A stretch of DNA of 8,321 nucleotides from an uncultured Micrococcales bacterium (GCA_937919125.1 CALFOB010000050.1:1-8321); one strand, 5' to 3'. Positions 1-6,131 are shown, counted from the stretch's first letter. Numbers and translations are program-made. Notes: a model not told the origin generated them from the letters alone.

Positions 1-352
1 CTACCATGCTGAAAGCAGCATCTCCGTTCCAGCCGGAAGGGGTAATAGCTCCACAATCTACTGAAATTAGGTCTCCAGCAGCAAGAATTTTGTCCTTAGA
101 AGGGATTCCGTGGACAACTTCATCGTTAACTGAGGAGCAAATGGTGTGATGATAGCCCGCTACCAGCTTGAAGTTAGATTTAGCCCCCATTGAGACAATT
201 GTTGCTTCAGCAATAGCATCAAGCTCAAGAGTTGAGATTCCAGGAGTAATTGCCTCTTTCACTGCTTTTAGAGCAGCTGCTGTGATTAGTCCTGCTTCAC
301 GCATTAGGACAATGTCCGCATTTGATTTAAGCGTGATACGCTCGCGTGCCAT
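1..352 (-). CDS. map: type I methionine aminopeptidase, N-terminal part (cut by window edge)
   Basis: The enzyme removes the initiator methionine from new proteins in the cytoplasm, using a two-metal centre. The window holds 117 residues, starting MARERITLKSNADIVLMREA, about 45% of the usual 250-260. The pita-bread fold's first half is visible: GYHHTICSSVNDEVVHGIP at 66-84 contains the catalytic histidine H81, and VDCG (D99) and GDAA (D111) give the first two metal-binding aspartates. The three remaining metal ligands (one His, two Glu) lie beyond the window. The segment after GYHH is three residues shorter than in E. coli, a variant I recall from other actinobacteria. map follows adk by ten bases and is probably co-transcribed; infA would be expected next. 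Confidence 0.96.
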   Translation of the reverse strand, partial: MARERITLKSNADIVLMREAGLITAAALKAVKEAITPGISTLELDAIAEATIVSMGAKSNFKLVAGYHHTICSSVNDEVVHGIPSKDKILAAGDLISVDCGAITPSGWNGDAAFSMV

Positions 353-358
353 ATCTTT

Positions 359-363
359 TCCTC
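359..363 (-). promoter_or_regulatory. ribosome binding site of map
   Basis: GAGGA touches the adk stop codon and lies six bases before the ATG at 352. It fixes that ATG as the start of map; the protein then opens MARERITLKS, a usual beginning for the family. Confidence 0.75.
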
Positions 364-950
364 TAAAGTGCTGGGCTTAGGCCACGAGCAGTTAGTGCGT
401 TGAGGATTCTTTCAGTGACTTCGCCAACCTGACCTAAACCATCAATCTCAACAACTAGATCTCTTGCTGAATAGATTTCGATTAGTGGTTGGGTTTGCTC
501 AAGATAAACATTCTGACGGTGACGAATAACTTCTTCTGTGTCATCTGCTCGATCTTGCTCTTGAGCACGCTTTAGTAGACGGCGAACAAGTTCATCGGTA
601 TCAGCAACAAGAAGTATTACTGCATCAAGGTTTCTGTGTTGTGAAGAAAGAATGTCATCAAGTTCGTTTACTTGATCGTTTGTTCTTGGGTAGCCATCTA
701 GTAGGAAGCCAGCTTCAGCATCTGCGTGTGAAAGACGATCTCTGATTAGTTCATTAGTTAGAGAGTCAGGAACATATTCGCCACGATCCATAATTGACTT
801 AACTTTCAAGCCAAGCTCAGTTTCGTTTTTGACGTTAGCTCTAAAAATATCTCCTGTTGAAATCGCAGGGATACTGTATGCGTTAGCTAACAGAGCAGCC
901 TGTGTTCCCTTGCCGGCACCCGGAGGGCCGATCAAGAGAAACCGACTCAT
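363..950 (-). CDS. adk: adenylate kinase (short form, no zinc LID domain)
   Basis: This cytoplasmic enzyme catalyses ATP + AMP = 2 ADP and keeps the adenine nucleotide pools balanced. The 195-residue product has the P-loop GPPGAGKGT at 8-16, the AMP-binding STGDIFR at 31-37, and GFLLDGYPRT at 81-90. The LID is only a short loop at about 127-142 (KRAQEQDRADDTEEVI), with R134 and R143 as the expected nucleotide contacts. The zinc-binding or long LID of the 215-residue forms is missing, as usual in actinobacterial enzymes. The ATG overlaps the secY TGA by four bases (ATGA), with GAAGG (960-964) inside secY. The stop is TAG; map starts ten bases later. The gene has an AT-richer codon choice than the genes at the rpsC end. 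Confidence 0.97.
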   Translation of the reverse strand: MSRFLLIGPPGAGKGTQAALLANAYSIPAISTGDIFRANVKNETELGLKVKSIMDRGEYVPDSLTNELIRDRLSHADAEAGFLLDGYPRTNDQVNELDDILSSQHRNLDAVILLVADTDELVRRLLKRAQEQDRADDTEEVIRHRQNVYLEQTQPLIEIYSARDLVVEIDGLGQVGEVTERILNALTARGLSPAL

Positions 951-2263
951 TTCAGAAGACCTTCGTAGTTTCGCTGCTGCATCTGAGCACTGATCTGCTT
1001 CACAGTCTCAAGACCAACACCGACGATGATCAAAATCGAAGTACCACCGAATGGGAAGTTCTGGTTAGCGTTCAAAAGTGTTAGAGCTACTAGAGGAATC
1101 AAAGCAACTAGACCTAGGTAGATAGCTCCAGGCAAAGTGATTCTGCTTAGAACATATTCAAGGTACTCAGTTGTTGGACGACCAGCACGGATACCTGGGA
1201 TGAAGCCTCCGTAAGACTTCATGTTCTCGCTTACTTCTTCAGGGTTGAAGGTAATTGACACATAGAAGTATGTGAAAGCAATAATCATCAGGAAGTACAT
1301 GGTCATATATAGCGGCTGGTCACCCTGAGTTAGGTTGTTGTTGATCCAAATAACCCAGTCAGGAACCTTACCTGCAGTGTCTGGACCGTTGAACTGAGCA
1401 ATCAGACCAGGTAGGTATAACAAGCTTGATGCGAAGATAACTGGAACAACACCGGCCTGGTTTACCTTGATAGGAAGGTATGTAGCCTGTCCACCGTAAG
1501 TTCTCTTTCCAACCATGCGCTTTGCATACTGAACAGGAATTCTTCTCTGAGACTGCTCAACCAAGATAACTAGCAGAACGATAACCACACCGATAGCGAT
1601 AACAGCTAGCAATGTTTCGATGTTACGTTCCTGAGCAATCTGGCCAAGGCTTGCAGGGAATCCAGCAGCAACAGAAGCAAAGATCAATAGAGACATACCG
1701 TTACCGATACCGCGGTCAGTCACCATTTCAGCAAGCCACATGATTACACCGGTACCAGCAGTCATTGTGATAACCATTAGTGAGATAGCCCACCATGAGT
1801 TATCGCTGAAAACTGGGACTGTACAGTTTGAACCAAATAGTGCACCTTGACGAGCAACTGCAATCAAAGTTGTTGACTGTAGAAGACCAAGACCAATAGT
1901 TAGGTAGCGAGTGTACTGAGTTAGCTTTGCCTGACCTGCTTGACCTTCTTTGTGAAGAGTTTCAAAGCGAGGAATTACAACTCGAAGCAACTGGGTGATA
2001 ATCGATGCGGTGATGTAAGGCATGATTCCCAGTGCGAAGATCGATAGCTGAAGCAAAGCTCCACCAGAGAATAGGTTTACAAGTTCATAAATGCCTGAAG
2101 TGCCGGTGTTACCAGTGTTCAAACATTGCTGCACGTTACCGTAGTTAACAAATGGCGCAGGGATGAAAGATCCCAAACGATAGATGGCAACTACAGCAAG
2201 CGTGAACATAAGCTTGTTGCGCAAATCTGGAGTACTAAAAGCTCTCTTGATTGCACTAAACAT
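947..2263 (-). CDS. secY: preprotein translocase subunit SecY
   Basis: SecY is the pore of the SecYEG channel in the cytoplasmic membrane. It passes unfolded proteins outward with SecA or inserts membrane proteins from the ribosome. The 438-residue product shows ten likely membrane segments, at about 19-36, 70-94, 115-137, 155-178, 187-206, 216-235, 267-289, 317-338, 374-396 and 406-424. The plug region with NLFSGGALLQLSIFALG is at 63-79, MPYITASIITQLL at 81-93, and the lateral-gate region ends in DRGIGNGMSLLIF at 183-195. Cytosolic loops with KRMVGKRTYGGQ (248-259) and FNPEEVSENMKSYGGFIPGI (339-358) are the SecA and ribosome contact loops. Its only cysteines, C47 and C147, both fall in outer loops. 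AGGAG (2270-2274) is six bases before the ATG. The TGA overlaps adk as ATGA. Confidence 0.98.
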   Translation of the reverse strand: MFSAIKRAFSTPDLRNKLMFTLAVVAIYRLGSFIPAPFVNYGNVQQCLNTGNTGTSGIYELVNLFSGGALLQLSIFALGIMPYITASIITQLLRVVIPRFETLHKEGQAGQAKLTQYTRYLTIGLGLLQSTTLIAVARQGALFGSNCTVPVFSDNSWWAISLMVITMTAGTGVIMWLAEMVTDRGIGNGMSLLIFASVAAGFPASLGQIAQERNIETLLAVIAIGVVIVLLVILVEQSQRRIPVQYAKRMVGKRTYGGQATYLPIKVNQAGVVPVIFASSLLYLPGLIAQFNGPDTAGKVPDWVIWINNNLTQGDQPLYMTMYFLMIIAFTYFYVSITFNPEEVSENMKSYGGFIPGIRAGRPTTEYLEYVLSRITLPGAIYLGLVALIPLVALTLLNANQNFPFGGTSILIIVGVGLETVKQISAQMQQRNYEGLLK

Positions 2264-2297
2264 ATTTGTCTCCTGTGGCTAAATACCGGTTAGGTAA

Positions 2298-2927
2298 TTA
2301 CTCGGTTACAGATCCGCCGGCAGCAAGAATCTTTGCCTTTGCAGACTCTGATACCTTGTCAACCTTGACGTCAAGTTTAAGGCTAAGTTCTCCTTGGCCT
2401 AGTACCTTGACCTTCTCGTTCTTACGAACTGCACCCTTAGCAACTAGAGACGCTACGGTCACTTCGCCACCCTGTGGGTATAGCTCTACAAGAGCTTCTA
2501 GGTTTACAACCTGGTACTCAACGCGGAATGGGTTCTTGAAACCACGAAGCTTAGGGGTTCTCATTACTAGACGAACACCACCACCTTCGAAGCCTGGACG
2601 AACCTGGTAACGTGCCTTGGTTCCCTTGGTACCACGACCAGAGGTTTTACCCTTAGATCCTTCACCACGACCAACACGAGTGCGGTCTTTCTTAGAACCA
2701 GGAGCTGGACGCAAGTGGTGCAGCTTTAGAAGGTTGCTCTTCTCCTGCACAGCGGCAGGCTTCTTTGCAACAGTCTTCTTAGCAGCAGCTGGCTTCTCAG
2801 TAGCTTCTACCTTTTCGGCAGCAGGCTTCTTCGCAGCAGCTGGCTTAGCTGCAGCAGGCTTAGCTGCTGCTGGCTTCTTAGCTGCAGGATTTTCTGCACC
2901 TTCGACGTTCTTGTTTTCTTCGCTCAT
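2298..2927 (-). CDS. rplO: 50S ribosomal protein L15 with Lys/Ala/Pro-rich N-terminal extension
   Basis: L15 reaches from the surface into the core of the large subunit along 23S rRNA and takes part in late assembly. The canonical protein begins at about residue 66 (LLKLHHLRPAPGSKKDRTRVG), with the glycine/arginine-rich RVGRGEGSKGKTSGRGTKG at 84-102 and the C-terminal KVDKVSESAKAKILAAGGSV near the end. The first 64 residues are an extra segment: an acidic start (MSEENKNVEGAEN), then repeated K-P-A-A-A units resembling histone H1 tails. The total of 209 residues compares with about 145 in E. coli. The start shares one base with the rpmD stop and has a good binding site. An internal GTG at 2750 could in principle give a nearly canonical 150-residue form. 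secY follows after 34 bases. Confidence 0.97.
   Translation of the reverse strand: MSEENKNVEGAENPAAKKPAAAKPAAAKPAAAKKPAAEKVEATEKPAAAKKTVAKKPAAVQEKSNLLKLHHLRPAPGSKKDRTRVGRGEGSKGKTSGRGTKGTKARYQVRPGFEGGGVRLVMRTPKLRGFKNPFRVEYQVVNLEALVELYPQGGEVTVASLVAKGAVRKNEKVKVLGQGELSLKLDVKVDKVSESAKAKILAAGGSVTE
2833..2877. repeat. degenerate 15-bp tandem repeats in the 5' part of rplO
   Basis: Three consecutive 15-base units (2833-2847, 2848-2862, 2863-2877; plus strand GC-GCAGC-TGGCTTA-like) each encode K-P-A-A-A in the gene strand. The units differ mainly at synonymous positions (GCA versus GCT), so they are older than the identical repeats in rpsC, and the peptide appears to be kept while the DNA drifts. Confidence 0.8.
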
Positions 2928-3112
2928 TAGTTGATCTCCTCAACCTTTACTAAGTGCGCTACAGCACGAACCAAACCACGAACAACTAGGCTGTCGTCTT
3001 TGACAATGATGTCGCCGATACGCTTCAGACCTAATGTACGAAGTGAGTCACGCTGACGTTGGCTGTTGCCAACACCGCTTTTAACCTGGGTCACTTTTAG
3101 ACGTGCTGCCAT
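2927..3112 (-). CDS. rpmD: 50S ribosomal protein L30
   Basis: L30 is a small protein of the large subunit that binds 23S rRNA. The product is 61 residues: MAARLKVTQVKSGVG, then QRQRDSLRTLGLKRIGD at 18-34 and a hydrophobic end. This matches the usual 58-62 residues of L30. An in-frame ATG exists 75 bases upstream, at 3187, but its extra 25 residues lie inside rpsE in another frame and have no family counterpart, so the start at 3112 is chosen. That start comes one base after the rpsE TAA. The gene's own TAA overlaps the rplO ATG by one base, and GAGGAG for rplO lies in its last codons. Confidence 0.96.
   Translation of the reverse strand: MAARLKVTQVKSGVGNSQRQRDSLRTLGLKRIGDIIVKDDSLVVRGLVRAVAHLVKVEEIN
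2936..2941 (-). promoter_or_regulatory. ribosome binding site of rplO, supporting the long form of L15
   Basis: GAGGAG in the end of rpmD stands eight bases before the ATG at 2927. This is one of the better sites in the window and shows that the long rplO form, with its low-complexity N-terminal extension, is probably the translated one. Confidence 0.75.
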
Positions 3113-3113
3113 T

Positions 3114-3815
3114 TTAGGCACCTGCCTTTGCTGCTTCTTTAGCTGCGGCTTGAGCACGAAGTAGACCCTTAGGTGCAACTTCTTCAAGCGTTAGACCACG
3201 ACGAGCTGCAACTGCTGAAGGCTCTTCAAGCTTCTTCAATGCTGCGACTGTCGCATGGACAATGTTGATGGTGTTCGCTGATCCCAATGACTTTGAAAGA
3301 ACATCGTTAACACCGGCACACTCTAGAACTGCACGAACAGGACCACCGGCGATAACACCAGTACCCGCAGATGCAGGACGAAGCAATACAACACCTGCTG
3401 CTGCTTCGCCTTGAACTGGGTGAGGAATGGTTCCGCCGATGCGTGGAACGCGGAAGAAACTCTTCTTAGCTTCTTCAACACCCTTAGCAATCGCTGCTGG
3501 AACTTCTTTAGCCTTACCGTATCCAACACCAACGGTTCCGTTACCGTCACCAACAACAACTAGTGCTGTGAATGAGAAACGACGACCACCCTGGACAACC
3601 TTAGATACACGGTTGATTGTTACAACACGCTCTAAGAACTGGCTCTTAGTTTCTTCACGGTCGCGACGCTCACCACGAGGTGCACGTTCACGGCTGCCAC
3701 GACGAGCATCGCGCTCGTTAGTTTCAGCTGCTGGTGCCTCAACTGGTGTGCTTTCAACTGCCACTGCAGTTTCTTGCTCAGTAGACAAATCTTGCTCCTT
3801 GTTTTCGTTACTCAC
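3114..3815 (-). CDS. rpsE: 30S ribosomal protein S5 with charged N-terminal extension
   Basis: S5 lies at the back of the small subunit, where it affects decoding accuracy and mRNA unwinding. The core begins at about residue 58. The N-terminal double-stranded-RNA-binding-like domain holds INRVSKVVQGGRRFSF at 67-82, and GDGNGTVGVGYGKAKEVPAA at 89-108 follows. The C-terminal domain has GGTIPHPVQGEAAAGVVL at about 127-144 and a helix-rich Ala/Lys end. Of the 233 residues the first 56 or so are an extension, acidic first and then Arg-rich, absent from the roughly 167-residue E. coli protein. The GTG start at 3815 overlaps the rplR TGA (GTGA). The loop at 70-78 corresponds to the site of spectinomycin-resistance changes; it carries Gln75 where Lys is usual. 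Its TAA is one base from the rpmD start. Confidence 0.97.
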   Translation of the reverse strand: MSNENKEQDLSTEQETAVAVESTPVEAPAAETNERDARRGSRERAPRGERRDREETKSQFLERVVTINRVSKVVQGGRRFSFTALVVVGDGNGTVGVGYGKAKEVPAAIAKGVEEAKKSFFRVPRIGGTIPHPVQGEAAAGVVLLRPASAGTGVIAGGPVRAVLECAGVNDVLSKSLGSANTINIVHATVAALKKLEEPSAVAARRGLTLEEVAPKGLLRAQAAAKEAAKAGA

Positions 3816-4189
3816 AGAACCAACCCACCTTCACGTGCGCCATCAGCGATAGCTGCAACACGTCCTGCATATCTGTTACCACCGCGGTCGAATACGACCT
3901 CAGAGATTCCAGCTGCCTTGGCGCGCTGTGCTAGTAGAAGACCTACTGCTTTTGACTTAGCTGACTTGTCGTCAGTTGACTTACGTAGATCTGCTTCCAT
4001 TGTTGAAGCTGATACCAGGGTGTGACCCTTAGCATCGTCAACAATCTGAACGAATACGTGACGAGCTGAACGAGTTACCACTAGACGTGGACGGGTAGCT
4101 GTTCCCTCAATCTTCTTGCGAAGACGTAGGTGACGACGACCACGAGCGGCAGATTTGCTCTTACCGCGAGTCTTTGGAGTTAGTCCCAT
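3812..4189 (-). CDS. rplR: 50S ribosomal protein L18
   Basis: L18 binds 5S rRNA with L5 and helps to install it in the central protuberance. The 125-residue product has a strongly basic N-terminal part (many Arg and Lys up to about residue 26), then RPRLVVTRSARHVFVQIVDD at 33-52 and the conserved end VVFDRGGNRYAGRVAAIADGAREGGL at about 98-123. The ATG lies two bases beyond the rplF stop and has only a weak AGG upstream, again suggesting coupled translation. Its TGA overlaps the GTG start of rpsE by four bases (GTGA). Length and sequence are ordinary for the family. Confidence 0.97.
   Translation of the reverse strand: MGLTPKTRGKSKSAARGRRHLRLRKKIEGTATRPRLVVTRSARHVFVQIVDDAKGHTLVSASTMEADLRKSTDDKSAKSKAVGLLLAQRAKAAGISEVVFDRGGNRYAGRVAAIADGAREGGLVL
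3825..3831 (-). promoter_or_regulatory. ribosome binding site of rpsE, supporting a GTG start
   Basis: AAGGTGG lies within the last codons of rplR, nine bases before the GTG at 3815. The spacing supports this GTG as the true rpsE start although it is not an ATG. The next residues (SNENKEQ) have no nearer site of similar quality. Confidence 0.7.
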
Positions 4190-4191
4190 GA

Positions 4192-4728
4192 CTACTTACC
4201 TGCCTTTCCGGCCTTGCGACGAACAACTTCGCCTGCGTAACGAACACCCTTGCCCTTGTATGGCTCTGGCTTGCGAAGCTTTCTTAGGTTGGCAGCAACT
4301 TCACCAACTGCTTGCTTGTCGATTCCAGAAACAGTGATCTTGGTGTTTCCTTCAATCTGGAAGGTAATTCCAACTGGTGGCTCAACCATGATTGGGTGAG
4401 AGTAACCAAGTGCGAATTCGATTCCTGATCCCTTAGCTGTAACACGGTAACCAGTTCCAACGATCTCAAGACCCTTGGTGAATCCCTTTGTTACACCTTC
4501 AATGTTGTTGGCGATAAGGGTTCTGGTTAGACCGTGAAGTGAGCGAGAGTTACGCTCGTCATCAGGGCGAGTAACGGTGATAGTACCGTCTTCAAAAACA
4601 ATTGTGATAGGTGCAGGTACTGTGTGAGTCAAAGTTCCCTTAGGACCCTTAACTTCAACAACCTGACCATCAATCTTTACCTCAACTCCAGCTGGAACTG
4701 AAATAGGCATCTTTCCAATACGTGACAT
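4192..4728 (-). CDS. rplF: 50S ribosomal protein L6
   Basis: L6 sits by the sarcin-ricin loop and the factor-binding site of the large subunit, contacting 23S rRNA helix 97. The 178-residue product has the usual length and the two repeated L6 folds. It starts MSRIGKMPISVPAGVEV; KGPKGTL is at 27-33, RSLHGLTRTLIANNIEGVT at about 62-80, and the C-terminal signature PEPYKGKGVRYAGE at 154-167. The start is six bases after the rpsH TAA. No good GGAGG-like site precedes it (the upstream bases read GGTAAGCAGAT), so initiation probably depends on ribosomes finishing rpsH. The stop is TAG, two bases before the rplR ATG. Confidence 0.98.
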   Translation of the reverse strand: MSRIGKMPISVPAGVEVKIDGQVVEVKGPKGTLTHTVPAPITIVFEDGTITVTRPDDERNSRSLHGLTRTLIANNIEGVTKGFTKGLEIVGTGYRVTAKGSGIEFALGYSHPIMVEPPVGITFQIEGNTKITVSGIDKQAVGEVAANLRKLRKPEPYKGKGVRYAGEVVRRKAGKAGK

Positions 4729-4734
4729 ATCTGC

Positions 4735-5133
4735 TTACCAAACGTAGGCGATTACTTCTCCGCCTACTCCTTTCTTGGTCGCTTGACGGTCAGTTAGGAG
4801 CCCTGACGAAGTCGAAAGAATTGCAATACCTAGGCCACCAAGAACGCGAGGGATCTCAGTTGACTTTGCGTACACACGCAAGCCAGGCTTTGAAACTCTC
4901 TTGATTCCTGAGATTGAACGCTCGCGGTTTGGACCGTACTTCAGTTCAATGTTTAGGTTCTTGCCAACTTCTGCATCGGTGATAGTGATTGCTGAGATGT
5001 AACCCTCTGCCTTCAAGATCTCTGCGATGTTTGCCTTTAGCTTGCTGTAAGGCAAGTTAATCTCCTCGTGGAACGCTGAGTTGGCATTGCGCAGCCGGGT
5101 CAGGAAATCTGCTACCGGGTCTGTCATTGTCAT
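4735..5133 (-). CDS. rpsH: 30S ribosomal protein S8
   Basis: S8 binds the central domain of 16S rRNA (helix 21 region) and is needed early in small-subunit assembly. In E. coli it also represses the spc operon by binding its mRNA. The 132-residue product starts MTMTDPVADFLTRLRNAN and ends with the family signature STSSGLLTDRQATKKGVGGE at about 107-126. Two in-frame ATGs compete, at 5133 and 5127. The upstream one is chosen because AAGGA (5144-5148) is ten bases from it, against sixteen for the second; a two-residue difference does not affect the call. The 67-base leader is unusual in this tightly packed cluster and leaves room for a regulatory RNA element. Confidence 0.97.
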   Translation of the reverse strand: MTMTDPVADFLTRLRNANSAFHEEINLPYSKLKANIAEILKAEGYISAITITDAEVGKNLNIELKYGPNRERSISGIKRVSKPGLRVYAKSTEIPRVLGGLGIAILSTSSGLLTDRQATKKGVGGEVIAYVW

Positions 5134-5160
5134 ATTGTTTGTTTCCTTCTTTGTCGGTTT

Positions 5161-5183
5161 CTGAAAACTTTACGAGTAATCAG
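5161..5183 (-). promoter_or_regulatory. imperfect dyad between rplE and rpsH (possible RNA hairpin)
   Basis: In the transcript this stretch reads CUGA-UU-ACU-CGUAA-AGU-UU-UCAG. The outer four and inner three bases pair, separated by a symmetric 2x2 U-U internal loop, with a five-base loop on top. It lies in the rplE-rpsH gap, between the rplE stop and the rpsH ribosome binding site. It is too weak and lacks a U run, so it is not an intrinsic terminator. A role in spc regulation (for example as an S8 target) is only a guess; chance is a fair alternative for seven pairs. Confidence 0.25.
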
Positions 5184-5200
5184 ACCTATCCAATTAGTAG

Positions 5201-5770
5201 TTAGTTGTTCTCTGGAGTCTTGAATGGGAAGCCCAGAGCTGTAAGCAGCGCACGGCCTTCTGCATCATTTGAAGCTGTTGTAACCAAGGTGATATCCATA
5301 CCGCGTGGGCGGTCAACGTTGTCCTGGTTGATTTCGTGGAACATAGTCTGCTCAGTTAGACCGAAGGTGTAGTTACCCTTACCATCGAACTGCTTGTCTG
5401 ATAGACCACGGAAGTCACGGATACGAGGAAGAGATAGCGATAGAAGTCTGTCTAGGAACTCCCACATTCTGTCTCCACGCAAAGTAACGTGTGCACCGAT
5501 TGGCTGACCTTCACGAAGCTTGAACTGCGCAATTGACTTGCGAGCCAAGTTAACCTGAGGCTTCTGACCGGTGATAGCAGTTAGATCTTTAACTGCGAAC
5601 TCGATTAGCTTGCCGTCCTTAGACGCTTCACCAACACCCATGTTCACAACAATCTTGGTTAGAGCTGGAACCTGGTGAACGTTTGTGAAACCAAACATGC
5701 TCTGTAGTTCACCCTTGATCTCGCTCTTGTAGCGAGTCTTTAGGCGTGGCTGAATTTTTACGTCAGTCAT
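5201..5770 (-). CDS. rplE: 50S ribosomal protein L5
   Basis: L5 binds 5S rRNA and anchors it in the central protuberance of the large subunit, where it also contacts the P-site tRNA. The 189-residue product is of ordinary length. Clear family segments are KIVVNMGVGEA at 39-49, the GQKPQVNLARKSIAQFKLREG stretch at about 68-88, VTLRGDRMWEFLDRL at 95-109, and DRPRGMDITLVTTA at 153-166. The start overlaps the rplX stop by one base, with AAGGAAA a short distance upstream. The gene is followed by 67 bases before rpsH, the longest gap in the window. In many bacteria rpsN (S14) lies there, but it is absent here. Confidence 0.98.
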   Translation of the reverse strand: MTDVKIQPRLKTRYKSEIKGELQSMFGFTNVHQVPALTKIVVNMGVGEASKDGKLIEFAVKDLTAITGQKPQVNLARKSIAQFKLREGQPIGAHVTLRGDRMWEFLDRLLSLSLPRIRDFRGLSDKQFDGKGNYTFGLTEQTMFHEINQDNVDRPRGMDITLVTTASNDAEGRALLTALGFPFKTPENN

Positions 5771-6129
5771 TAGATTTCCTTACCTGAGCTCTTAGCAATG
5801 CGAGTTCTTACGATCTTGCTCTTGCCGTTGGTGGTTACTGTCTCAACCTTTACACCAATACGTGTTGCCTTCTTGGTGGATGGATCGACTAGTGCAACGT
5901 TTGAAATGTGGATCGGAGCTGGCTCGGTTACGATGCCGCCTTCTGATACACCCTTCTCGGTTTCAGTCTTACGAACGTGCTTCTTGACTAGGTTTAGGCC
6001 TTCGACAATGACGCGGTTCTTCTCTTTGTCAATTGACAAAACAGTTCCAGTCTTGCCGCGGTCTCCACCACGAGCCTGAGTCTTACCAGTAATAAGAATT
6101 ACTGTGTCACCCTTTTTGATTGTGGCCAT
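5770..6129 (-). CDS. rplX: 50S ribosomal protein L24
   Basis: L24 is an assembly-initiating protein of the large subunit that binds the 5' end of 23S rRNA and sits near the exit tunnel. The 119-residue product carries a KOW motif at about residues 5-33, and the conserved NRVIVEGLNLVKKH at 38-51 and GGIVTEPAPIHISNVALVDP at 64-83. Within the KOW region the loop reads TQARGGDRGK at 17-26, a few residues longer than the simple KGKxGK form of E. coli. I recall this longer loop from Micrococcales proteins. Its TAA shares one base with the rplE ATG (TAATG). Confidence 0.97.
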   Translation of the reverse strand: MATIKKGDTVILITGKTQARGGDRGKTGTVLSIDKEKNRVIVEGLNLVKKHVRKTETEKGVSEGGIVTEPAPIHISNVALVDPSTKKATRIGVKVETVTTNGKSKIVRTRIAKSSGKEI

Positions 6130-6131
6130 GA

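Noticed and set aside
2264..2297. Possible hairpin (CTAA/TTAG) between rplO and secY as a terminator
   Set aside because: The stem has only four A/T-rich pairs with no U run, and secY follows directly; it is more likely plain spacer.
2829..2882. CRISPR-like or mobile repeat
   Set aside because: The repeats have no spacers, are in frame, and encode a low-complexity peptide.
2617..2934. 105-codon open frame on the plus strand with Ala/Gly repeats
   Set aside because: It is the antisense shadow of the K-P-A-A-A repeats of rplO.
3113..3187. 25-residue N-terminal extension of rpmD from the ATG at 3187
   Set aside because: It lies wholly within rpsE in another frame, has no counterpart in L30, and the start at 3112 gives the standard length.
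3323..3559. 78-codon minus-strand frame inside rpsE
   Set aside because: It is out of frame within a highly conserved gene and shows no family features.
5134..5200. Internal promoter before rpsH (TTGGAT and TAAAGT, 15-base spacing)
   Set aside because: Both elements match poorly and the spacing is short; such matches arise often by chance in AT-rich gaps.
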